A DNA stretch of 64,000 nt from Hyphomicrobiales bacterium (GCA_021775855.1 JAJFGZ010000047.1:1-64000); one strand, 5' to 3'; shown: positions 35,280-44,508, counted from the stretch's first letter. Program-made: numbers and translations. Notes: generated from the letters alone by a model not told the origin.

Positions 35280-36677
35280 CTAGGGCGCAAATATTTTCCC
35301 CGGATTCAAAATGTTGCCTGGATCGAGCGCGGTTTTTATTGTCTTCATTATTTCGACGCCCGGTCCGTGTTCGTCCACCAGATATTTGATCTTTCCCTGG
35401 CCGATACCATGTTCGCCCGTACAGGTCCCGTCCATCGCGAGCGCGCGTTCAACAAGCCGGTCGAGTATACCGTTCGCCTTACGCATTTCCTCCTCGTCGT
35501 CCGGGTCAACCATCAGTGAGGCGTGGAAATTACCGTCTCCAACATGCCCGACAATCGGGCCGATCAGGCCACTCGCATCGATATCCACTTTCGTCTCGGT
35601 GACGCATTCTGCAAGCCGCGAAATGGGGACGCAAACATCGGTTGCAATCCCCTGCTTGCCCGGCGCCATCTGCACAACGGCCCAATAGGCATCGTGGCGC
35701 GCAGTCCATAATTTGGTCCGGTCCTCGGGGCGCGTTGCCCAATCAAAATTGCTGCCGCCGCAATCATCGGCAATTTCACGAAACATATCCGACTGCTCTT
35801 TTACAGATGCCTCACTACCGTGAAATTCGAGAAAGAGGGTCGGTGTTTCTTTGAGCGTCAGCTTTGAATAAACGTTGCTTGCACGCACCATCACCTCGTC
35901 AAGCAATTCGATTCTGGCAACAGGGATACCAACCTGGATGGCCATAATCGTTGCATTGCATGCGCCTTCCAGGGTTTCGAACGCACAAATGCCGGCGGCA
36001 ATTACTTCCGGAATGCCAAACAGCTTGAGGGTAATCTCGGTCATGATCCCGAGTGTGCCTTCCGACCCAACCAGGAGCCGGGTCAGGTCGTAGCCTGCCG
36101 AAGACTTCTTGGCGCGGCGCGCGGTGCGAACAATCTGCCCGTCAGCCATAACCGCGGTAACGCTGAGCACCACTTCGCGCATGGTACCGTAACGCACCGC
36201 ATTGGTGCCGGACGCGCGGGTGCTGGCCATACCACCGATGCTGGCATTGGCGCCCGGATCGATTGGGAAAAACAGCCCCGTATCGCGAAGATATTCGTTC
36301 AGTTCAACCCGCGTTACACCGGCCTGCACGACACAATCCAGATCTTCGGCGTTAACCGCCAGGATCTGGTTCATCTGGCTGAGATCGATTGACACGCCAC
36401 CAAACGGGGCATTCAATTGCCCTTCAAGCGAGGAACCGGCACCGAACGGAATTACCGGCACATTGCGGCTGGCGCAAATCCGCACGATATCCGCTACTTC
36501 TTCGGTGCTCTGCGCAAACACAACCGCATCAGGCGGCAAATTCTTGTGATACGTTGTGGTATGGCCATGCTGCTCGCGAACCGCTTGCGCCGTCGACACC
36601 CGATCCCCGAAACGTTGGGACAGCACGGCAACCGCCTCGCCCAAGGCGTCACTATCGATTTTTTGACGGATATTCAT
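35280..36677 (-). CDS. FAD-linked oxidase, D-lactate dehydrogenase/GlcD-like
   Basis: This 465-aa flavoprotein has the PCMH FAD-binding domain (VPVIPFGAGSSLEGQLNAPFGGVSIDLSQMN at about 70-100) and the C-terminal FAD-linked domain with the CTGEHGIGQGKIKYL signature (about 425). This matches the D-2-hydroxy acid dehydrogenase (DLD, D-lactate or glycolate oxidase) group. I chose the ATG at 36677 (MNIRQKIDSD), preceded by GAGAGGCG; an in-frame start 192 nt upstream would add a non-homologous extension. The electron acceptor is unknown. The specific substrate is not determined. Confidence 0.9.
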   Translation of the reverse strand: MNIRQKIDSDALGEAVAVLSQRFGDRVSTAQAVREQHGHTTTYHKNLPPDAVVFAQSTEEVADIVRICASRNVPVIPFGAGSSLEGQLNAPFGGVSIDLSQMNQILAVNAEDLDCVVQAGVTRVELNEYLRDTGLFFPIDPGANASIGGMASTRASGTNAVRYGTMREVVLSVTAVMADGQIVRTARRAKKSSAGYDLTRLLVGSEGTLGIMTEITLKLFGIPEVIAAGICAFETLEGACNATIMAIQVGIPVARIELLDEVMVRASNVYSKLTLKETPTLFLEFHGSEASVKEQSDMFREIADDCGGSNFDWATRPEDRTKLWTARHDAYWAVVQMAPGKQGIATDVCVPISRLAECVTETKVDIDASGLIGPIVGHVGDGNFHASLMVDPDDEEEMRKANGILDRLVERALAMDGTCTGEHGIGQGKIKYLVDEHGPGVEIMKTIKTALDPGNILNPGKIFAP

Positions 36678-36846
36678 TGGAAACGCCTCTCGGGCTCTCT
36701 TGGTTGTTCGAAGGATATTAGACCTAGAACGGCGAGATTGCGAGCCTGATGCCAAGCCTGGCGATAAAATGACCGTGCATTGGAATAACAAAAACAATAT
36801 GCGAGACTTGTTGCAGGACGATTCTGGCAAGCGGGGCAACAGGATC

Positions 36847-37335
36847 ATGGAATTTGAGGCGCCTTTCACCTCGTCCGCAATGCGTGTGGAAAAGGACTGG
36901 ATCGACTATAACGGCCATTTGAACATGGCTTTCTACAATGTCCTTTTCGACCGGGGCATCGATCAAGCCTTTGAATTGGTCGGGCTGGGCCTCGATTATC
37001 TGAGCCGCACCAATGCTTCCTATTTTACCCTCGAAGCCCACGTGACTTACCTCCGTGAACTAAAGCTGGACGATCCCGTCAATGTTTCCCTCCAGCTCCT
37101 CGATTTCGATTCCAAGCGGCTCCACTGCTTCCAGGAAATTCACCACACAGAAGATGGATTTCTGTCTGCTACCTCAGAGACCATGAGCCTGCACGTTGAT
37201 ATGGGCACAAAAAAATCCACCACCTTTCCAGAAGAAATCATGCGCCGGATTGAAGCCATGCACACAGCGCACGGCGCACTGGAGCGAAGGCCCCAGGTCG
37301 GGCACATGATTGGCATCCCCCGAAAATTAGACTAG
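36847..37335 (+). CDS. Hotdog-fold thioesterase
   Basis: This 162-aa protein has the acyl-CoA thioesterase pattern SSAMRVEKDWIDYNGHLNMAFYNVLFDRGID with the conserved Asp of the DYNGHLN motif (about residue 20), then VTYLRELKLDDPVNVSLQLLD and RPQVGHMIGIP. It hydrolyses short or medium acyl-CoAs such as carnitine- or betaine-type substrates in known relatives. I chose the ATG at 36847; an upstream M is 16 codons before and lacks homology. It lies 18 nt before the ClC gene and may be cotranscribed with it. Confidence 0.8.
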   Translation: MEFEAPFTSSAMRVEKDWIDYNGHLNMAFYNVLFDRGIDQAFELVGLGLDYLSRTNASYFTLEAHVTYLRELKLDDPVNVSLQLLDFDSKRLHCFQEIHHTEDGFLSATSETMSLHVDMGTKKSTTFPEEIMRRIEAMHTAHGALERRPQVGHMIGIPRKLD

Positions 37336-37353
37336 CGATTTGGGACCATCCTC

Positions 37354-38988
37354 ATGCAACATTTCACGTCCCGGATTACCTCGTTTCTAAGCGGACAAAT
37401 TGCACTCAATCTGCGCCAATTTCAGAACCAGCGCTGGGGGCTACTCTGGGGGTTGGCCGTTATCGTGGGATTGTCATGTGGCGGTGTCGCAATACTGTTC
37501 CGGTTCGGTATCGCCGGAGTGCAATTTCTATGGCTCGGCACCATGTCCGAGAGAATCCTCGATATCGCGCATGGACTGCCCTGGTGGTTGATCGTCCTCG
37601 CGCCGGCCTCGGCAGGACTGGTCGTCGGGATATTGCTGCAATGGGCGATGCCATCGCGCCGGGCCGAAGGGGTCGCCGATGTGATCGAGGCGCGCGCCCT
37701 GAAAAATGCAGATATACCGCTCCGCGATGGACTTGTGAGCGCCATCATAACCGTAATTTCGCTCGGCGGCGGGGCCAGTGCCGGGCGCGAAGGCCCCGTG
37801 GTGCATCTTGGTGCAACATTCGCGTCCGCGATCGGGCGCATGTTCGCGCTGACAATTTCCGCCAGACGGATTATTCTGTCGTGCGGCGCAGCGGCGGCGG
37901 TATCCGCGTCCTTCAATGCACCTCTGGCGGGGGTCATCTTTGCCCACGAAATCGTTCTCGGCCATTATTCGCGTGCGGCCTTCATCCCGATCGCCATATC
38001 AAGCGCCACCGCAGCCGTGATATCCAGGCTTTGGTTCGGAGATTTCCCGGCCTTCGTTATCCCGTCCTATCAGATTACATCTTACTGGGAATTCCCGGCT
38101 TTTGCGCTGCTTGGTCTTACCTGTGCGCTGATCGCAATTTCTTTCCAGTACGGAATCGTCATTGCCGATAAATCCGCCCGCAACATCCGGATGCCACTCT
38201 GGCTCCGCCCGGTCATTGGCGGCCTGATGGTCGGTGTGATGGCGATCTGGCTGCCCGAGATTTTGGGCGTTGGCTACGAGGCAACGGACAAAGCCTTGCA
38301 ACAAAATTTGCCGTTTTTCATGCTAATCCTGCTGGCCGCCGGGAAATGCGTCGCGACGGCGATATCGCTCGCCAGCCGGTTTGGCGGCGGGATTTTCAGC
38401 CCCTCGCTCTATATTGGCGCCATGACCGGCAGTGCGTTTGGTTATATCGCGGCAAGTGTCTATCCCGAAATGGCATCAAGCAACGGTCTCTACGCAATTC
38501 TCGGCATGGGGGCGATCGCCGGTTCCGTGCTTGGCGCGCCCATTTCCACGATCCTGATCGTGTTCGAGTTGACCGGCGGTCTCGCCATGTCAATCGCCCT
38601 TCTGGTGACCGTATCGATCAGCTACGCCCTCACCCAGCTGGTCTTTTCCGGCAGCTTCTTCAATTGGCAATTGGCGACGCGAGGGTTGCTTCTTCACGAA
38701 GGCCCGCAAAAAGGGCTGCTCCGGACTATTCCGGTCAGCGATTTTTTATGCTCCCCCGAAGTGGGCGAGGACGCACCAGAAATCGATCTCGAAAACCGGT
38801 CCGGCTGGCTTGTAAAAAACGATACCCTGGAGACCGCCCTGCGCATTATTGATGCCAGCGGGCATTCCCGAATTCCGGTATTCGATGACCACAGCGCAGA
38901 GCATTTTGCCGGCTGGGTGGTCCATGTGGATGCCCTTGAAACCTACAACACGGCCCTGATCCGAGCCAGCCGCGAAGAGCACCACTAG
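37354..38988 (+). CDS. ClC family chloride channel or H+/Cl- antiporter
   Basis: This 544-aa membrane protein has many helices and the ClC motifs: GREGP at residues 144-148 (Glu146 is the gating residue), GIFSPSLYIGA in the middle, and GSVLGAPISTILIVFELTGG. A single CBS-like C-terminal region is visible (about 480-540, GWLVKNDTLETALRIIDASGHSRIPVFDD), with a likely truncated partner before it. It exchanges chloride for protons or conducts chloride across the inner membrane, possibly in acid resistance. Confidence 0.93.
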   Translation: MQHFTSRITSFLSGQIALNLRQFQNQRWGLLWGLAVIVGLSCGGVAILFRFGIAGVQFLWLGTMSERILDIAHGLPWWLIVLAPASAGLVVGILLQWAMPSRRAEGVADVIEARALKNADIPLRDGLVSAIITVISLGGGASAGREGPVVHLGATFASAIGRMFALTISARRIILSCGAAAAVSASFNAPLAGVIFAHEIVLGHYSRAAFIPIAISSATAAVISRLWFGDFPAFVIPSYQITSYWEFPAFALLGLTCALIAISFQYGIVIADKSARNIRMPLWLRPVIGGLMVGVMAIWLPEILGVGYEATDKALQQNLPFFMLILLAAGKCVATAISLASRFGGGIFSPSLYIGAMTGSAFGYIAASVYPEMASSNGLYAILGMGAIAGSVLGAPISTILIVFELTGGLAMSIALLVTVSISYALTQLVFSGSFFNWQLATRGLLLHEGPQKGLLRTIPVSDFLCSPEVGEDAPEIDLENRSGWLVKNDTLETALRIIDASGHSRIPVFDDHSAEHFAGWVVHVDALETYNTALIRASREEHH

Positions 38989-39019
38989 GGCCGTGCCCGG
39001 CCGTTCCCCGTCGGCACTG

Positions 39020-39490
39020 TCATTCGCGAACGACTTGATCCCGGTCCCGGTCGAGAAATTCCCGCACGCATTGTAGAGGCGGCAACGCCTCTTCGATCGC
39101 GTCGTTGCCGATCACAGCCACCACCTGATCAAGGATCGGCTGCAGCCGGGCGACCGCCTGGTCACGCGCGCTGCGCCCTTCGGGTGTCAGGCTGACCAGT
39201 TTTCCGCGCCCGTCGGAAGGGTCAGGCCGAACGGAAATAAATCCGCCCGCCGCCAGCTTGTGCAGGGTATTTGTCATCGTGCCTTTGGTGACCTGCATGG
39301 CGCGGGCCAGCGCGAGGGGCGTCCTTTCCCCGCCGAGCCGGGTAAAATGCTGCAATAGCGTAAATTGCGCCATGGTCATACCGGGCGGCAATTCCCGCTC
39401 CAGCCTATTCCGGGCAAGCTGTTCGATGATCCCGATCTCCGTGAAAAAACGATAGATCGGGGGATCGATGGTCCCGTCCGCAGTTTTCAA
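39020..39490 (-). CDS. MarR family transcriptional regulator
   Basis: This 156-aa protein has the winged helix pattern: TLLQHFTRLGGERTPLALARAMQVTKGTMTNTLHKLAAGGFISVRPDPSDGRGKLVSLTPEGRSARDQ, the D-x-R-x wing included. Flanking helices form the dimer. Its ATG overlaps the stop of the nitroreductase-like gene (ATGA) by 4 nt, so both are one operon read from the palindrome-rich promoter at 40.7 kb. It likely represses that promoter. Confidence 0.92.
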   Translation of the reverse strand: MKTADGTIDPPIYRFFTEIGIIEQLARNRLERELPPGMTMAQFTLLQHFTRLGGERTPLALARAMQVTKGTMTNTLHKLAAGGFISVRPDPSDGRGKLVSLTPEGRSARDQAVARLQPILDQVVAVIGNDAIEEALPPLQCVREFLDRDRDQVVRE

Positions 39491-40641
39491 TTCTCAATGA
39501 TCCTGCTTTGCGCCGGCCAGCGCGGGCTCGGGCCCACCTGATCAGCGTACCCCAACCGTGCCAGCATTTGCACCCTGTTCGGGAACTCAACACCAAGCAA
39601 TTTATGCAGGTCTGAATAGTGAGCGTCCATTTCCGGGTATTCCTGCAACGCCTGGCTGAGCGGCTGCATGGCCAGCCCCTGTCCGGCGACCTTCAGTCCG
39701 GCCCGCACATAGAGCCGACCCGCCTCCAACTGATTGAGCCGGCTATCGTCCGGCGTTGTGATCCAGAAATACCCCATGGCAGATTCGATGCTCTTTCGGA
39801 TATCGGCAATCGCGGATTTATTGGCCGGATCATTTGTGTCCGCAAGTTGATCCCGGGTGAATAGGCCAGCCGCATAGAGTGCCTCGATCATGGGCCCGCG
39901 CAAGCTGAGTCCGTCCGGATTGGCGTTGATCTCCGATTTTCCAACCCGCATCAGATCGACGCTCTCCATGAACGTCCGCGGCGTATCAATTTCGACTTGA
40001 AAGGCCGACGAGGTGAGCGCCCGAAGATCATTCCCGATTGCCGCATTATTTGTTACGGAAAGCCGGGCGTCGCCGTCACCAACCGATTCCAGAGCCGCAA
40101 TCTCCTGGCCGCCAATGGCCCGATCAATGTCGTACATCTCCCGATTGGTGCGCCGCTCGAAAATATACTTGAACAAGGGATCGCCGGAATTTTCGCCGCC
40201 CTCGACAAATCTAAGGTGGGCGATAGGTTTGCGGTCCAGCCGTTCCCCCGGAATGCCTTCGGGAAAGACTGAAATTTCAACACCATAGCCGTCCTCAGCT
40301 GCCGCCATCCGCAACAATTCTAGAAAACACCCAAGCCCGATGGTGATTTGCCGGTCAAACGGATCGGTATCCGGCAACCGGCGGTCTAGCTGGCAATAGA
40401 GCGTGGCTTCTCCGGGCGTATTGAGATCCACCAGCCATGGCTGACGGTTATGTGGATTGGGCGCCAGAATAGCATGCGCCAGCGCCCGCACGCGGACATC
40501 GCCGGTCACCTGGGCCGCGTCGCTCCAGGGCGCCAGTGCTGCGGTGGGTTCGCGCGTCATAACAAATCCGCCGGCACCAGCAGCCACGATAACTGCACCG
40601 GTGCCTAGCACCTTCAATACATTCCTTCGAGAAACAGACAT
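39487..40641 (-). CDS. Twin-arginine-signal nitroreductase-family protein
   Basis: This 384-aa protein starts with a Tat-like signal (SVSRRNVLKVLGTGAVIVAAGAGGFV). The mature part matches the Acg-like nitroreductase family: APNPHNRQPW near residue 60 (FMN phosphate contact RQPW) and a late EYPEMDAHYSDLHKLLG. It carries two fold-like halves. Export of a flavoprotein by Tat fits. The reaction is unknown. It is the first gene of the marR operon. Confidence 0.82.
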   Translation of the reverse strand: MSVSRRNVLKVLGTGAVIVAAGAGGFVMTREPTAALAPWSDAAQVTGDVRVRALAHAILAPNPHNRQPWLVDLNTPGEATLYCQLDRRLPDTDPFDRQITIGLGCFLELLRMAAAEDGYGVEISVFPEGIPGERLDRKPIAHLRFVEGGENSGDPLFKYIFERRTNREMYDIDRAIGGQEIAALESVGDGDARLSVTNNAAIGNDLRALTSSAFQVEIDTPRTFMESVDLMRVGKSEINANPDGLSLRGPMIEALYAAGLFTRDQLADTNDPANKSAIADIRKSIESAMGYFWITTPDDSRLNQLEAGRLYVRAGLKVAGQGLAMQPLSQALQEYPEMDAHYSDLHKLLGVEFPNRVQMLARLGYADQVGPSPRWPAQSRIIEN

Positions 40642-40666
40642 GAGACAATTCCTTGTTTGGGTAATT

Positions 40667-40703
40667 AGTTTGATTTAATACTATTATAGTTTGAAATCAA
40701 ACT
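40667..40703 (-). promoter_or_regulatory. MarR-type operator of the nitroreductase-marR operon
   Basis: A perfect 16-bp palindrome AGTTTGAAATCAAACT (7-bp arms, 2-nt spacer) spans 40688-40703. A second, direct copy of AGTTTGATTT lies at 40667-40676. They sit 26-62 nt before the ATG of the nitroreductase-like gene, over the expected promoter. The region between is AT-rich (TACTATTATA). MarR dimers bind such dyads; the binder is inferred. Confidence 0.65.
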
Positions 40704-40807
40704 TGTCAAGCTTATCAGACGATAAAGGCAATCCCATCGACAGTTGCCGGACAAGCGATGCTATAAGGTTGGTTCGTTCCAGATTCTCTTGAGCCAGAGC
40801 TTGAATT

Positions 40808-43180
40808 GTGACCAGCGCCAACCCGGAAAAAATACCCTTTCCTGAATCAGAATCAGGCAGTATTTCCGAGCGTGCCCAATCCGCCCGATCAGCGTCCTAT
40901 TTGGAAGCGCTCAATCCGGAACAGCATGAGGCCGCCACTACTCTCGATGGCCCATTGCTTGTTCTGGCGGGCGCCGGCACCGGCAAGACCCGGGTGCTCA
41001 CCACCCGGATCGCTCATATCCTGACGACCCGGCGGGCCTATCCAAGCCAGATCCTCGCGGTGACCTTTACCAACAAGGCCGCGCGGGAAATGAAAACGAG
41101 GGTCGGCAAGTTGATCGGGGGCGTTGCCGAGGGCATGCCCTGGCTCGGCACGTTTCATTCGATCGGCGCCAAGATCCTGCGCCGCCACGCCGAACTGGTT
41201 GGCCTGAAAAGCGATTTCACGATCCTGGATACCGACGACCAGATCCGCCTTTTGAAGCAGGTCCTGGCGGCGGAAAACATCGACGACAAGCGATGGCCCG
41301 CACGCCAACTCGCCTGGCTGATCGACAATTGGAAGAACCGTGGTCAGACCCCGAAGAATGTCACCAGCGGCGACGGCTTCACCTTCGCCAATGGCCACGG
41401 GTTCGAACTGTACAAACTTTACCAATCCCGTCTGAAGGCGCTGAACGCGGTGGATTTCGGCGACCTGCTGCTCGAGATGATCCGGCTGTTTCAGGAAAAT
41501 CCGGATATCCTTGCCGATTATCAGGGGCGGTTCAAATACACCCTGGTCGACGAATACCAGGATACCAACGTGGCCCAGTATCTGTGGCTGCGGTTATTGG
41601 CCCAGCCCAAATCTGATACCGATGGCGCTGCGCAACCGAAAAACATCTGCTGCGTCGGCGACGACGATCAGTCGATCTACGGGTGGCGCGGGGCGGAGGT
41701 TGAAAATATCCTGCGCTTCGATCAGGATTTTCCCGGCGCCAAAGTGATCCGGCTGGAGCAAAATTACCGATCAACCTCCCATATCCTTCAGGCCGCCTCG
41801 CACCTGATCACCCACAATGAGGGCCGGCTCGGCAAGACCCTGCATTCGGTCGGCGACGATGGCGAGCGGGTCGCGGTTCGCCATGTCTGGGACGGCGAAG
41901 AGGAGGCCCGCTCGGTTGGCGAAGATATCGAGCAGCTGCAACGCCAACAGCACAATCTCGACGAGATCGCCATTCTGGTACGCGCCTCTTTCCAGATGCG
42001 CGAGTTCGAAGACCGGTTCGCAAAGCTCGGCCTGCCATACCGGGTCATCGGCGGCCCGCGGTTTTACGAGCGCAAGGAAATCCGCGACGCCCTCGCCTAC
42101 CTGAAGGTTATCGCAAGTCCGGCAAACGATCTGGCGTTCGAGCGCATCTTCAACGTGCCCCGCCGGGGGCTCGGCGACGCGACCCTCAAAACCGTCCATT
42201 CGCTGGCCCGTGCCAATACCATGCCCCTGTTTGAGGCGGCGCGCACCCTCGTTGATACCGAAGAGCTGAATACCCGCGCCCGCAACGCCCTTGGCAACCT
42301 GATGGCCAGCTTCACCCGCTGGCAATCCCTGATGGATACGGCCACCCATACCGAACTTGCGGAAATCGTGCTGGACGAATCCGGGTACACGGAAATGTGG
42401 AAAAAGGACCGTGCGGCGGATGCCCCAGGTCGTCTCGAGAACCTGAAGGAACTGGTCCGTTCGATGGCGGATTTTGAAAACCTGACCGGCTTTCTCGAAC
42501 ATATCTCGCTGGTGATGGACGCCCAGGAAAACGGCGACGAGGCGGAGAAAGTCAACCTGATGACCCTGCACGCTTCCAAGGGTCTGGAATTCGATACAGT
42601 GTTCCTGCCAGGATGGGAGGAAGGCGTATTCCCGCACCAGCGCACGCTCGATGATTCGGGCCGCGCCGGTTTGGAGGAGGAGCGCCGTCTGGCCTATGTA
42701 GGTTTGACCCGGGCGCGGTTGCTGGCCAAAATCAGTTTCGCCCATAACCGGCGCATCCACGCGCTTTGGCAATCATCCGTCCCCTCCCGGTTCCTTGACG
42801 AATTACCGGCCGCCCATGTGGAGATCGAGGAAAGCCAGGGCACTTACGGCGGGGGCGCGGGCGGCGGGTTTGCGACCAGCCGCTTTGACCAGAACGCATC
42901 CGCTTTCTCCGGCAATCACGATACGCCAGGATGGCAGCGTGCCCAGCGGCATTCCCAGCAGACCCGCAACGCGGTTCGCCCGCGTGGACCCCGGCAGATC
43001 GAAGGAAAAATAGTCGCGCGGGACACCGGGACCGACGGCAGCGCTTTCCTCGGCAAGCGGGTGTTCCACCAGAAATTTGGCTACGGCAAGGTCACGTCAG
43101 CGGATGGCGACAAGCTAACGGTGGAGTTCGAGAAAGCCGGAACCAAGCGCGTTCTGGCCTCCTTCGTGGAACAGCACTGA
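40808..43180 (+). CDS. uvrD: ATP-dependent DNA helicase UvrD/PcrA
   Basis: This 790-aa SF1 helicase has motif I AGAGTGKTRVLT (Lys60), motif Ia TFTNKAAREMKTR, motif II VDEYQDTN, motif III GDDDQSIYGWRGA, motif IV LEQNYRST, motif V VNLMTLHASKGLEFDTVF and motif VI YVGLTRAR. A basic tail with a C-terminal Tudor-like RNA polymerase-binding part (GKRVFHQKFGYGKVTSADGDKLTVEFEKAGTKRV, about 750-785) is present. It acts in nucleotide excision and mismatch repair. The apparent start is GTG at 40808 with a weak ribosome site. Confidence 0.95.
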   Translation: MTSANPEKIPFPESESGSISERAQSARSASYLEALNPEQHEAATTLDGPLLVLAGAGTGKTRVLTTRIAHILTTRRAYPSQILAVTFTNKAAREMKTRVGKLIGGVAEGMPWLGTFHSIGAKILRRHAELVGLKSDFTILDTDDQIRLLKQVLAAENIDDKRWPARQLAWLIDNWKNRGQTPKNVTSGDGFTFANGHGFELYKLYQSRLKALNAVDFGDLLLEMIRLFQENPDILADYQGRFKYTLVDEYQDTNVAQYLWLRLLAQPKSDTDGAAQPKNICCVGDDDQSIYGWRGAEVENILRFDQDFPGAKVIRLEQNYRSTSHILQAASHLITHNEGRLGKTLHSVGDDGERVAVRHVWDGEEEARSVGEDIEQLQRQQHNLDEIAILVRASFQMREFEDRFAKLGLPYRVIGGPRFYERKEIRDALAYLKVIASPANDLAFERIFNVPRRGLGDATLKTVHSLARANTMPLFEAARTLVDTEELNTRARNALGNLMASFTRWQSLMDTATHTELAEIVLDESGYTEMWKKDRAADAPGRLENLKELVRSMADFENLTGFLEHISLVMDAQENGDEAEKVNLMTLHASKGLEFDTVFLPGWEEGVFPHQRTLDDSGRAGLEEERRLAYVGLTRARLLAKISFAHNRRIHALWQSSVPSRFLDELPAAHVEIEESQGTYGGGAGGGFATSRFDQNASAFSGNHDTPGWQRAQRHSQQTRNAVRPRGPRQIEGKIVARDTGTDGSAFLGKRVFHQKFGYGKVTSADGDKLTVEFEKAGTKRVLASFVEQH

Positions 43181-43191
43181 ATTGCCAACCG

Positions 43192-44121
43192 ATGAGCGAT
43201 AGCGGCCACTGGATCGTTCGGGTCCCGAACCTTACGCCGGAAACGGCGCTCAAGATATCCGAAGAATTAGAACTGCAGCTGGATAGCGGCACCGCCGCGC
43301 ACCACGCGATCGCAAGTTTCTGTGCCGGAGGCGATGATGATTGGGCAGTGGAGGTTTCTTACTTTTCAAAACCCGAGGAAACCCTGATCACGGATTTACT
43401 GGCTGCACACCGCAACAGGGAAGGCAAGGTGCCGACAGGCATGGTCCGCCCGCTGGAAAAACGCGACTGGGTCGAAGAATCACTGAAAAACCTGCCGCCC
43501 GTCCGTGCGGGAAATTTCTTCGTTCATGGGCGGCACAATCGAGACGCGCGTCCTGCAGGTGCCGTCGCCATCGAAATCGAGGCCAATCAGGCTTTTGGCA
43601 GCGGCCACCACGAAACAACGGCTGGATGCCTGGAAGCACTCGACCAGGAAATGCGGCGCGCCCAATTTCAAAACAGCCTGGATATAGGATGCGGATCAGC
43701 TGTGTTGGCAATCGCCATCGCCAAATCTGGTCAGGGACATGTCCTAGCAACGGATATCGACCCTGTTGCCCTCGAAATCGGCGAACAGAATACACATCTG
43801 AATAACGTAGCGAACCGGGTTACATGCATCGTTGCAGACGGTTTGAATCACCCGGATATCCGCAAAAGGCAGCCGTTCGATCTGGTGATCGCCAATATTC
43901 TAAGTGGACCCCTTATCGCACTGGCAAATCCCATGCGAAGAATCATGGCGCCGGCGGGGACCCTCATCCTGTCTGGAATCCTTGCAGACCAGGCACCGCG
44001 TGTTGAAACCGCGTATCGGGCAACCGGGTTTGTTTTTCAGCGCCGCCTACTGAAACGAGAATGGGCGACCCTGGTTTTTGAATTCCGGGGCCGCCCACAA
44101 AGGTTGGGAATGAAGAGCTAG
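43192..44121 (+). CDS. prmA: Ribosomal protein L11 methyltransferase
   Basis: PrmA methylates ribosomal protein L11. The 310-aa protein has an N-terminal substrate-binding part (to about 120) and a SAM fold: SLDIGCGSAVLAIAIAKSG (GxGxG-like, about 160-180), VLATDIDPVALEI and the VIANILSGPL motif of motif IV. The ATG at 43192 gives the standard MSDSGHWIVRVPNLTPE start; a longer in-frame extension into uvrD is spurious. It starts 11 nt after uvrD ends, so both may be cotranscribed. Confidence 0.93.
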   Translation: MSDSGHWIVRVPNLTPETALKISEELELQLDSGTAAHHAIASFCAGGDDDWAVEVSYFSKPEETLITDLLAAHRNREGKVPTGMVRPLEKRDWVEESLKNLPPVRAGNFFVHGRHNRDARPAGAVAIEIEANQAFGSGHHETTAGCLEALDQEMRRAQFQNSLDIGCGSAVLAIAIAKSGQGHVLATDIDPVALEIGEQNTHLNNVANRVTCIVADGLNHPDIRKRQPFDLVIANILSGPLIALANPMRRIMAPAGTLILSGILADQAPRVETAYRATGFVFQRRLLKREWATLVFEFRGRPQRLGMKS

Positions 44122-44143
44122 ATAGAAGCGTTTCAGGGAGCCG

Positions 44144-44308
44144 CTACGAGATTAACCCGCCAGTGGCAGGGCCGCCCAAGCCTGCAATCGACAAAATCCG
44201 ATTGATATCGAATTTTTGATTGAGACTGACGTAAGCCCTGACGGAATTGAATTCGATAAGCGAACCCAGACCGCGCCCATCACGCCCTTCAAAGACGTGG
44301 TAAGACAT
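44144..44308 (-). CDS. 54-aa uncharacterised small protein with DUF1127-type promoter and leader
   Basis: The frame runs ATG 44308 to TAG 44144. It starts MSYHVFEGRDGRGLGSLIEF and ends in a Gly-rich tail (GLGGPATGGLIS). It is too short to match a known family and shows no DUF1127 motif. Its 126-nt upstream region has the same architecture as that of the DUF1127 gene, which is why a real expressed gene is suspected. The ribosome site (AAGAAAG, 9 nt before ATG) is weak but placed identically to the DUF1127 gene. It is convergent with prmA. Confidence 0.5.
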   Translation of the reverse strand: MSYHVFEGRDGRGLGSLIEFNSVRAYVSLNQKFDINRILSIAGLGGPATGGLIS

Positions 44309-44437
44309 ATTTTTTGCTTTCTTATTTTCCTTACGCGCTCATGTTGGCGCGTTGACTTGAGCTTAAAATGGGGCATCGGCAAAATAAAAAAACCCCGGAT
44401 TTCGCATGCCAGCCCTGCATTTTTCGCATATGCGAAA
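44309..44437 (-). promoter_or_regulatory. Duplicated regulatory/leader region, copy B
   Basis: TTTCGCATATGCGAAA, a perfect 16-bp palindrome, lies at 44422-44437. Its CGCATATGC begins 126 nt before the ATG and 75 nt before CAAGTCAACGCG; a further 39 nt lead to the ATG. The CAAGTCAACGCG block is followed by a CGCGC...GCGCG hairpin. Copy A, before the DUF1127 gene, has identical distances. A sigma factor or DNA-binding protein site at the CGCATATGC palindrome plus a structured 5' leader is inferred. Confidence 0.6.
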
Positions 44438-44461
44438 GGAATTGTTGCATTGCAAAAACAA

Positions 44462-44508
44462 ATAAAAAAAGGCGGCCCTGTTCAAATGAACATCGACCGC
44501 CTTTTAAG
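44462..44508 (-). terminator. Terminator of the DUF1127 gene
   Basis: On the minus strand AAAGGCGG and CCGCCTTT form a stem with inner TTCA/TGAA pairing, followed by a T-rich run (the A-run at 44464-44470). It lies about 20 nt after the DUF1127 stop. Its T-run points towards the 54-aa ORF, isolating that gene's own promoter. Confidence 0.8.

Noticed and set aside
35280-36869. 529-aa version of the FAD oxidase starting at 36869
   Set aside because: The first 64 codons show no homology pattern and overlap the divergent thioesterase start region; the ATG at 36677 has a better ribosome site.
41771-42772. 333-aa frame opposite uvrD
   Set aside because: uvrD shows all helicase motifs in the other strand; composition of the antisense frame is typical of a shadow.
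42931-43191. N-terminal extension of prmA into uvrD
   Set aside because: The extension is out-of-frame uvrD sequence; PrmA homologues start at the ATG at 43192.
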